A stretch of DNA of 25,646 bases, from IMG/VR virus record IMGVR_UViG_3300044949_001278, positions 1 to 25,646 of that record; one strand, given 5' to 3'. Origin of the DNA: a virus. Positions 17,262 to 21,785 of this stretch are shown one piece after another. Within the stretch, counting starts at the first letter, position 1; every line of letters begins with the position of its first letter. The position numbers were made by a program, and so were the translations under genes. The notes beneath the pieces were generated by a model. That model did no database searches. It saw nothing but the letters and a program-made list of their open reading frames with translations, and was not told the origin of the DNA.

Positions 17262-17456
17262 ATGAACCAGCCAAACAGTTTCCAGAAGGGTATCAACCGA
17301 CTGAAGCAGGAATGGGAGCGTCAGCCACTGACCGTGCTTTTCATCGCCGGAGTCGCAGCCACAGGGCTAGCGAAGCTTCTCGATGCGAGCAGTGCGGCAC
17401 AGGGCCGTCGTGCCTACGCCAAGCAAGTCGAGTACCGTACTCGAAACAAGCTGTAG
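17262..17456 (+). CDS. Single-span membrane miniprotein (64 aa)
   Basis: ATG 17262 follows AAAGGAGG by 4 bases; an in-frame ATG at 17247 overlaps the -10 box of P-C and is rejected. Residues 1-20 are polar and charged (INRLKQEWERQP), residues ~23-40 form a short hydrophobic span (LTVLFIAGVAATGLAKLL), then DASSAAQGRRAYAKQVEYRT and a basic end. The segment AKLLDA...QGRRAYAKQV is a pattern I have seen in small actinophage proteins of unknown function. The DNA is GC-richer than surrounding genes. It is a one-gene unit between P-C and T2. Confidence 0.75.
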   Translation: MNQPNSFQKGINRLKQEWERQPLTVLFIAGVAATGLAKLLDASSAAQGRRAYAKQVEYRTRNKL

Positions 17457-17470
17457 TTCACCAACCACCA

Positions 17471-17506
17471 AAGCCTCTGGCCCCTTAAACAAGGGCTATG
17501 CTTTTT
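17471..17506 (+). terminator. Terminator T2
   Basis: Same inner stem as T1 (CCCTT/AAGGG, loop AAAC), but the outer arm is AAGC (17471-17474) with GCTT (17500-17503) instead of AACC/GGTT. A C-to-G and a G-to-C change compensate each other. The T run ends inside TCGCA of promoter P-D. Confidence 0.82.
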
Positions 17507-17530
17507 CGCAAGAATTACAACTCTTAGTAT
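17506..17530 (+). promoter_or_regulatory. Promoter P-D (TCGCA family, copy 4)
   Basis: TCGCA at 17506-17510, ACA at 17517-17519, weaker -10 TAGTAT at 17525-17530. It shares its first T with the end of T2. Downstream is a 145-base structured stretch before the 38-aa gene and the DUF6353 gene. Confidence 0.65.
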
Positions 17531-17650
17531 GAGAAGAAGATAAGACACGACAGGTGTTGGTACATCTACCAACCTATCTGGTGCAACAGAAAGTTGCTAA
17601 TCACAGTTTGCGTTGGGCTGTGAACCCTAGTCTTCTCACCTTATTTTTTA
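17530..17650 (+). ncRNA. Candidate multi-hairpin structured RNA or 5' leader, unit D
   Basis: No credible gene lies here. TGAGAAGA (17530-17537) can pair with TCTTCTCA (17631-17638) and close three hairpins: GTTGGTA/TACCAAC (17556-17573, loop CATC), GCAAC/GTTGC (17583-17597, loop AGAAA) and CACAG/CTGTG (17602-17622). A T-rich run (17644-17649) follows, as in a terminator or attenuator. The closing arm begins next to the -10 box, so it would be complete only in a transcript starting upstream, for example by readthrough of T2. It does not fit a tRNA. It could be a small RNA or a regulatory leader for the two genes downstream. Confidence 0.45.
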
Positions 17651-17676
17651 GACCATCAAACAAAGGATAATATTTT

Positions 17677-17793
17677 ATGTCACGTCGTAGGTATGGATTA
17701 TTTAGCTTTCTTTTCGACCTATTCATGTTTTGCATTACAGCTGGATTTTGGCTTATTTGGATTTTTGTTCGTGAGATGCGGAGGCGTGGGTGA
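17677..17793 (+). CDS. 38-aa membrane miniprotein
   Basis: ATG 17677, preceded by AAAGGA about 10 bases upstream. The product has a basic start (MSRRRYG), one hydrophobic span (LFSFLFDLFMFCITAGFWLI then WIFV) and a basic end (REMRRRG). Very similar miniproteins, with an xRxYG start, FLxDLFM and WLIWIFVREMRRR, recur in actinophage genomes, so it is a real gene despite its size. Its stop overlaps the next gene's start (GTGA), indicating coupled translation with the DUF6353 protein. Function is unknown. Confidence 0.78.
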   Translation: MSRRRYGLFSFLFDLFMFCITAGFWLIWIFVREMRRRG

Positions 17794-18518
17794 AACCCGT
17801 TATATTTAAGCAAATCGAAAAGCTAGTAAGTCAAAACTCATCGTCAATTCTTACCGCATTAGGTATAAGTGGTGGTATAACCACGACCGTTCTTGCGGCA
17901 AAAGCAGGATATAAATCTGCTTTGATCATTGAAGCGTATGAACACGAATATGGATTAATCGTCACAAAGCGTGAAAAGGCTGAACTAGTTTGGAAATATT
18001 ATATTCCAACGGCTTTATCTGGTGGACTTAGTGTTGCTAGCATAATAGCATCAACAAGAATTAGTTCACGAAAGACTGCCGCAATAACCGCTGCATATTC
18101 ACTTAGTGAGAAAGCCTTTTTAGAGTACAGAGACAAAGTTACAGAAACTCTTGGTGATAAAAAAGAGAAAAAAATAAGAGACGAAATTGCCCAAGACCGG
18201 GTTAAAACGAACCCACCAAGTCAAGTAGTTATTGGTAGTGGTCCGGTTTTGTGTTGTGACTTATTCACTGGTCGATACTTCAACAGTGATATGGAAGCTC
18301 TGCGTAAAGCACAAAACGATTTGAATGCATATTTAATGCGTCATGATCGTGCAACAATCAGTCATTTCTATGACTTGATTGGGCTTCCTCATACGTCATA
18401 TTCTTGGGATGTTGGTTGGACATCGGATAAACTTTTAGAACTTGACTTCTCGACGGTTCTTTCTGAAGATAAGAAGCCGTGTCTTGCTTTCGACTTTAAT
18501 TATACCAAAGTTCTTTAG
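17790..18518 (+). CDS. DUF6353 family phage protein, paralogue 1
   Basis: 242 aa from GTG 17790, overlapping the stop of the 38-aa gene. The N-terminus is KLVSQNSSSILTALGISGG followed by ITTTVLAAKAGYKSAL, with two hydrophobic segments (residues ~18-38 and ~72-95). A signature ITAAYSLSEKAFLEYRDKV and LGDKKEKKIRDE occupy residues ~105-135, and the C-terminal part has FYDLIGLPHTSYSWDVGWTS. The same signature occurs in the gene at 20920, so the two are paralogues. This fits the DUF6353 family of phage membrane-associated proteins, whose function is not known. A third gene (20277) shares the GLP...GWTS segment. Transcription is probably from P-D. Confidence 0.78.
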   Translation: MKPVIFKQIEKLVSQNSSSILTALGISGGITTTVLAAKAGYKSALIIEAYEHEYGLIVTKREKAELVWKYYIPTALSGGLSVASIIASTRISSRKTAAITAAYSLSEKAFLEYRDKVTETLGDKKEKKIRDEIAQDRVKTNPPSQVVIGSGPVLCCDLFTGRYFNSDMEALRKAQNDLNAYLMRHDRATISHFYDLIGLPHTSYSWDVGWTSDKLLELDFSTVLSEDKKPCLAFDFNYTKVL

Positions 18519-18519
18519 G

Positions 18520-18544
18520 TCGCACAAAAAACAAGCCTTATAGT
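18520..18544 (+). promoter_or_regulatory. Promoter P-E (TCGCA family, copy 5)
   Basis: TCGCA at 18520-18524, two bases after the DUF6353 stop; ACA at 18531-18533; TATAGT at 18539-18544. The -10 box is half of a perfect inverted repeat (18537-18556). Confidence 0.7.
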
Positions 18545-18556
18545 GAGAACTATAAG
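18537..18556 (+). promoter_or_regulatory. Perfect inverted repeat over the P-E -10 box, possible operator
   Basis: CTTATAGT (18537-18544), spacer GAGA, ACTATAAG (18549-18556). It covers the -10 box and the expected transcript start, where a repressor dimer could bind. The right arm also runs into an AAGGAGG binding-site-like sequence. Confidence 0.4.
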
Positions 18557-18563
18557 GAGGATA

Positions 18564-18719
18564 GTGAAAACCAAGGAGCAAGAGAAAACCGTAACTCTCG
18601 ACACCATTATGACGATCGTCATGAACTCGAACGTATTCGAGAATGTAATGATCGTGTACAGGAGTGTCGAGTATACAGTACGTCTCAGCGTTTTGAAAAT
18701 TCAAAACCGCCAAAAGTGA
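18564..18719 (+). CDS. Possible 51-aa protein
   Basis: A frame from GTG 18564 to TGA 18719 gives a 51-residue protein with a charged start (KTKEQEKTVT) and a mixed beta-like body (TIMTIVMNSNVFENVMIV, YTVRLSVLKIQ). AAGGAGG is present but only 3 bases from the GTG, closer than usual, and no better start is available (ATG 18609 lacks a binding site). The frame ends one base before terminator T3. The strong hairpins in the same DNA make a noncoding RNA at least as likely. No family is recognised. Confidence 0.4.
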   Translation: MKTKEQEKTVTLDTIMTIVMNSNVFENVMIVYRSVEYTVRLSVLKIQNRQK

Positions 18720-18720
18720 A

Positions 18721-18754
18721 AACCCTCTGGCACTATAACAGGTGCTATGGTTTT
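18721..18754 (+). terminator. Terminator T3
   Basis: Outer arm AACC/GGTT (18721-18724 with 18749-18752), inner stem TGGCAC with GTGCTA around loop TATAACAG, T run 18751-18754. Compared with T1, the whole inner stem is replaced but still pairs. It is followed within 4 bases by promoter P-F. Confidence 0.8.
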
Positions 18755-18757
18755 GTC

Positions 18758-18782
18758 TCGCAGAAATTACAACCGCTATAAT
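18758..18782 (+). promoter_or_regulatory. Promoter P-F (TCGCA family, copy 6)
   Basis: TCGCA at 18758-18762, ACA at 18769-18771, TATAAT at 18777-18782. It reads into the 64-aa gene at 18815 with a leader of about 27 bases. Confidence 0.75.
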
Positions 18783-18814
18783 AGAAGTCCAAACCCACTA
18801 CAAAAGGAGAAACC

Positions 18815-19009
18815 ATGGACGAGCAGGAAAACACCATCGAGACCGTCGCCAACGACGAGACCTCGTCGGAGGACTCCAGCAACATCATCGGCAAGATCGT
18901 CGGCACACTCGTGACCGCGACCATCGGTGGTGGCGCTGTGATCCTCTGGAACAAGGTCCGCGCCAAGCGTGCGGCCAAGAAGGCGTTGCCCCCGCCCACC
19001 ACGGAGTGA
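18815..19009 (+). CDS. GC-rich single-span membrane miniprotein (64 aa)
   Basis: ATG 18815 with AAAAGGAG at a good distance. Residues 1-22 are very acidic and Ser/Thr-rich (DEQENTIETVANDETSSEDS), residues ~24-45 form a membrane span (IIGKIVGTLVTATIGGGAVI), followed by a basic patch (KVRAKRAAKKA) and a PPPTTE end. The charge pattern suggests the basic tail faces the cytoplasm. The DNA is strikingly GC-rich, with codons ending mostly in C or G, unlike the AT-rich genes on both sides, which suggests separate acquisition. It is a one-gene unit from P-F to T4. Function is unknown. Confidence 0.75.
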   Translation: MDEQENTIETVANDETSSEDSSNIIGKIVGTLVTATIGGGAVILWNKVRAKRAAKKALPPPTTE

Positions 19010-19028
19010 TCCCCCAAAAGGGAGACTC

Positions 19029-19068
19029 AAAAACCCTCTAACCCCTTAAACAAGGGTTATGGTTTTTT
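19029..19068 (+). terminator. Terminator T4
   Basis: An AAAAACC/GGTTTTT outer arm and inner stem TAA-C-CCCTT with AAGGG-TTA around loop AAAC. The GG/CT pairs of T1 are AA/TT here, again compensating. Unlike T1-T3 it is not followed by a TCGCA promoter, so the gene at 19091 depends on readthrough or an unseen promoter. Confidence 0.82.
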
Positions 19069-19090
19069 CACTTTTAACACAGGAGAAATA

Positions 19091-19477
19091 ATGTCACCAG
19101 AGAAATTTGAGTCAGTTTTCGAAAATCAAGTACTAGCCTGCCGTGAAACCTTAGTCCAAAAGGCTAAAGAATATGCAACCGACGACAGACTTCACAACTT
19201 CAAGGTTGCAGCAAAACTGCAAGGGACAACCCCAAGAGACGCGCTTTGTGGAATGATGGCAAAGCACATTGTTTCGGTATTTGACTTGTCTCGAAAAGAA
19301 GAACTTGCGGCAATGCATATTTGGGATGAAAAAATTGGAGACGCATTAAACTACTTGTTTCTTTTACGGGCGGTTGTTGAAGAAGAGTATTACGATACGC
19401 CTATAGCCGAACCGATGTTTTCAACAAACACCGAAACTAATTTTTACATAACAAACCAAACAAATAAAAGGAAATAA
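19091..19477 (+). CDS. Nmad1/DUF1599-like phage protein
   Basis: 128 aa, ATG 19091 after AGGAGAAATA. The core KAKEYATDDRLHNFKVAA (residues ~24-41), LQGTTPRDALCGMMAKHIVS and WDEKIGDALNYLFLLRAVVEE is characteristic of a phage family related to the DUF1599 / nucleotide-modification-associated domain 1, helical proteins of MazG-like appearance. The charged residues in KEY, KH and DEKIGD could form a metal or nucleotide site, but activity is not shown by the sequence. The last ~25 residues are a low-complexity Asn/Thr tail. It is first in the run of genes leading to the replication protein. Confidence 0.5.
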   Translation: MSPEKFESVFENQVLACRETLVQKAKEYATDDRLHNFKVAAKLQGTTPRDALCGMMAKHIVSVFDLSRKEELAAMHIWDEKIGDALNYLFLLRAVVEEEYYDTPIAEPMFSTNTETNFYITNQTNKRK

Positions 19478-19481
19478 AAAA

Positions 19482-19943
19482 ATGCTTAAGCGAACAGTAA
19501 ACTACGAAGACTTCAATGGAAATAACGTCAGCGAAGACTTTTACTTCAACCTGACGAAAGCAGAGCTTTTGGAGTTGGAGCTTAGTTATGACTCCGGGTT
19601 TGCGGAGTCTCTCCAGCGCATTATCGATGCAAAAGACAATAAGACGCTTGTGTTTCAGTTCAAGAAGCTTGTTCTTCTTGCATATGGTGTTAAGTCTGAA
19701 GACGGTAAGCGATTCATTAAGTCCGATCAGCTTCGAGAGGAATTTCAGCAGACCGCTGCGTATAGCGCTTTGTTCATGGAACTTGCTGTAGACGCTAATG
19801 CGGCATCCGCATTTATTACCGGAATCACGCCTAGGGACTTGATTGATCAGGTTCAGGACAAGCCTCTGGGCCCTCCTCCGAGTCCGATTGCATCTGCTCC
19901 TGTTATGACTTCCGAAATTCCGCCCCCGCCTCCTGCAGCCTAA
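19482..19943 (+). CDS. Tail assembly chaperone-like protein with Pro-rich tail
   Basis: 153 aa, ATG 19482 after AAAAGGAAA. The segment TVNYEDFNGNNVSEDFYFNL followed by TKAELLELELSY, FKKLVLLAYGVKSEDGKRF and YSALFMELAVDANAASAFI matches a family in Gram-positive phages often labelled as tail assembly chaperone. From residue ~130 the protein becomes Pro-rich (KPLGPPPSPIAS, PPPPPAA). No overlapping downstream frame or obvious slippery site is visible, so the classical chaperone frameshift is not apparent. Its place about 10 kb from the tape measure start is unusual for a tail chaperone, so the function remains doubtful. Confidence 0.45.
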   Translation: MLKRTVNYEDFNGNNVSEDFYFNLTKAELLELELSYDSGFAESLQRIIDAKDNKTLVFQFKKLVLLAYGVKSEDGKRFIKSDQLREEFQQTAAYSALFMELAVDANAASAFITGITPRDLIDQVQDKPLGPPPSPIASAPVMTSEIPPPPPAA

Positions 19944-19969
19944 TATAAATATGAAAGGAAAGGTTAATA

Positions 19970-20263
19970 ATGTCTAAGAAAATCGAGTTTATAAAGGGCG
20001 CGGTTGGTTTTGTTGCCGGTCTTGGTGTTTCACAGATTATAAATGGTATTATTTCGTCTACAACACCAACCGACACTAATTACCAAAAAGCAACCGTTGC
20101 CGCTGGTCGCCTGGCCATTGGTATGCTCGTAAACGACCTTGTCCGACAGCACACGGATGCAAAGATTGATTCCGCTGTAGAGTGGTGGCAAAAAACTGTA
20201 ATAGAAGTTAAGTTTAAGCAGATCAATCCACCTACTAATCCCGATCAACTTGATGGTCAATAA
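19970..20263 (+). CDS. Small membrane-associated protein, unknown (97 aa)
   Basis: ATG 19970 with GAAAGGAAAGG upstream. The N-terminal part IEFIKGAVGFVAGLGVSQII (residues ~5-24) is a hydrophobic Gly-rich segment likely to enter the membrane; a second weak hydrophobic helix (VAAGRLAIGMLVNDLV) follows, then an amphipathic helix (AVEWWQKTVIEVKFKQ). It is not recognised as a known family. It belongs to the same run as 20277-22583, several of which also have N-terminal hydrophobic segments, suggesting a membrane-bound group of proteins. Confidence 0.6.
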   Translation: MSKKIEFIKGAVGFVAGLGVSQIINGIISSTTPTDTNYQKATVAAGRLAIGMLVNDLVRQHTDAKIDSAVEWWQKTVIEVKFKQINPPTNPDQLDGQ

Positions 20264-20276
20264 TCAAAGGAAAAAT

Positions 20277-20894
20277 ATGGACTTTCCACCGAACAGTCAT
20301 AAGTCAAAAGAAGAGCAAAATCCGGAAAAAAAGAAAGAGCTTACAAAAATTGTTTCCGGCGAAGTAGTGACCAAGAAAAAGCCACTCAAACAGCGAATCA
20401 AGGCTATATTTGTTGGCGGAGAGTTTAAGAACGCTGCCGCTTATATTGCAATTGACGTGCTAATTCCGGCGGCTCGTAATATGGTTGTAGATGCCACTAC
20501 AAAGGGTATCGAACGTCTTATTTACGGCGAGTCATTACAGCGTACCAGACAGAACGACTACAACCGCTCACGCGTTTCGTACAATAGTCCGATTGACCGA
20601 AATCGTCAGCGTGGTGTTATGTTGCCTGATCAACCGCCATATCACGGAAGAAGCTCAAGAAACAGTAATGAGATAATCGTCAATTCTCGAAAGGATGCCG
20701 AACTTGTTCTTTCGACAATTGCCGACATCATCGAGACCTATGATGTAGCTTCTGTTGCCGATCTAAACGAACTTGTTGGTCTTCCGAGTACGCATATTGA
20801 TAACAAGTGGGGCTGGACCTCAATCCGACATGCCGATCTTCGTCAGGTACGCGAAGGTTGGTTAATTGATCTTCCTCCGGCAAAGCCGATCTGA
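20277..20894 (+). CDS. Conserved phage protein with C-terminal GLP-GWTS module (205 aa)
   Basis: ATG 20277 after AAAGGAAAA; an upstream in-frame ATG at 20250 lies within the previous gene and has no binding site. Residues 1-45 are Lys-rich, followed by RIKAIFVGGEFKNAAAYIA, a moderately hydrophobic helix (DVLIPAARNMVVDATT) and IERLIYGES, a pattern widespread in Gram-positive phages. A low-complexity Arg/Asn/Ser linker covers residues ~88-130. The C-terminal ~70 residues (ADLNELVGLPSTHIDNKWG, WTSIRHADLRQVREGWLIDL) resemble the C-terminal part of the DUF6353 proteins nearby. Function is unknown. Confidence 0.65.
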   Translation: MDFPPNSHKSKEEQNPEKKKELTKIVSGEVVTKKKPLKQRIKAIFVGGEFKNAAAYIAIDVLIPAARNMVVDATTKGIERLIYGESLQRTRQNDYNRSRVSYNSPIDRNRQRGVMLPDQPPYHGRSSRNSNEIIVNSRKDAELVLSTIADIIETYDVASVADLNELVGLPSTHIDNKWGWTSIRHADLRQVREGWLIDLPPAKPI

Positions 20895-20919
20895 TACTCC
20901 ATATTTTGAAAGGAACGAT

Positions 20920-21780
20920 ATGAAAATTCAAATTCCGATTCAGGTTACACAAAAACTTGCTCGACAGGCCTTAATTCTTCGAAAGCATTCTCCTAGGATT
21001 ATGTTTGTCGGTGGTATTGGTGGCGTTATAGTAAGTACTGTGTTAGCCTGCAAAGCAACGCTAAAGCTTAGCGACGTCGTTGATGAAGCAGAGACGACAA
21101 TCTTTGGTATTCGAAACGATCTTAAGGATAGTCCTGGGTATCGTAAGGATCTAGCATACGTCTATGGCAAAACTGCCTATGACGTAGTGAAGCTTTACAG
21201 TCCTGCAATTGTCGTTGGTGGAATATCGATCGGTGCTTTGACCGGCTCGCATGTTACTCTCACACGACGAAATGCTGCCGTCACTGCCGCATATGCTGCT
21301 ATGGCTAAGTCTTTCGATGAATACCGAGACCGCGTACGCAGAGACCTAGGTGACGATCGAGAGCGAGAGCTTCGACACGCAGTTGAGCTTGTTGATATTC
21401 CAGACAAAAATGGAAAGTCGAAGAAGAGCGCGGTTGCCGATCCTAACAGAATGTCGCCATATTCTCGCTTTTTCGACGAGTACTCCCCAAGCTGGCAGAA
21501 GAACCCCGAACTAAACAAGGTATTTCTTCTTGCCCAGCAGAACTACGCAAACCATCTACTTAGGGCTCGCGGACATGTATTCTTGAACGAGGTGTATGAT
21601 ATGCTTGGTTTAGAGAGGTGTTCCGCTGGCCAAATGGTTGGTTGGGTTATAAGCGAAACGGGCGATAACTTTATCGACTTTGGAATGTTCGAAGTTCGTA
21701 ATGCCGACTTTGTTAACAACGTTGAGCGTAGCATTCTACTGGACTTTAACGTCGACGGCGTTATTTACGATAAGATTTAG
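20920..21780 (+). CDS. DUF6353 family phage protein, paralogue 2
   Basis: 286 aa from ATG 20920 (binding site GAAAGGAAC); an upstream ATG at 20866 lies in the previous gene. RKHSPRIMFVGGIGGVIVST, VLACKATLKLSDVVDEAE and a second hydrophobic stretch (SPAIVVGGISIGALTGSHV) are followed by the family signature RRNAAVTAAYAAMAKSFDEY and RRDLGDDRERELR. The C-terminal part has YANHLLRARGHVFLNEVYDM and LLDFNVDG. Compared with paralogue 1 it is about 44 residues longer, mostly through an insert around residues 165-195. It probably associates with the membrane. No function is known. Confidence 0.78.
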   Translation: MKIQIPIQVTQKLARQALILRKHSPRIMFVGGIGGVIVSTVLACKATLKLSDVVDEAETTIFGIRNDLKDSPGYRKDLAYVYGKTAYDVVKLYSPAIVVGGISIGALTGSHVTLTRRNAAVTAAYAAMAKSFDEYRDRVRRDLGDDRERELRHAVELVDIPDKNGKSKKSAVADPNRMSPYSRFFDEYSPSWQKNPELNKVFLLAQQNYANHLLRARGHVFLNEVYDMLGLERCSAGQMVGWVISETGDNFIDFGMFEVRNADFVNNVERSILLDFNVDGVIYDKI

Positions 21781-21785
21781 GAGAA

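Larger units (their letters stand above)
18551..18754 (+). ncRNA. Candidate structured small RNA, unit E
   Basis: The unit from P-E to T3 is rich in pairing: CTCGACAC (18597-18604) with GTGTCGAG (18664-18671) encloses ATGAC/GTCAT (18609-18622, loop GATC) and CTCGAA/TTCGAG (18626-18641, loop CGTA), with CATTA/TAATG (18605-18609 with 18646-18650) as an extra inner stem that shares base 18609. A further hairpin GCG-TTTTGA/TCAAAA-C-CGC lies at 18688-18710. This competes with, or coexists with, the 51-aa frame in the same DNA. Ends are estimated from the -10 box and the terminator. Confidence 0.42.

Noticed and set aside
17153-17488. 111-codon frame over units B and C
   Set aside because: It is an alternative frame across T1, P-C, the 64-aa gene and T2; Arg/Pro-rich and without a start signal.
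17530-17640. tRNA gene after promoter P-D
   Set aside because: The 7-8 bp closing stem followed by ACC looked like an acceptor stem, but no arm has a 7-base anticodon loop with T at position 33, the T-arm position has mismatches and no TTCRA loop, and the length is too great.
18742-19041. 90-99 codon frames on both strands over the 64-aa GC-rich gene
   Set aside because: High GC opens the alternative frames; the 18815 frame has promoter, binding site and a sensible membrane protein product.
17188-19068. CRISPR-like array from the repeated intergenic motifs
   Set aside because: Repeats are few, unevenly spaced and each forms a terminator or a promoter; no uniform spacers.
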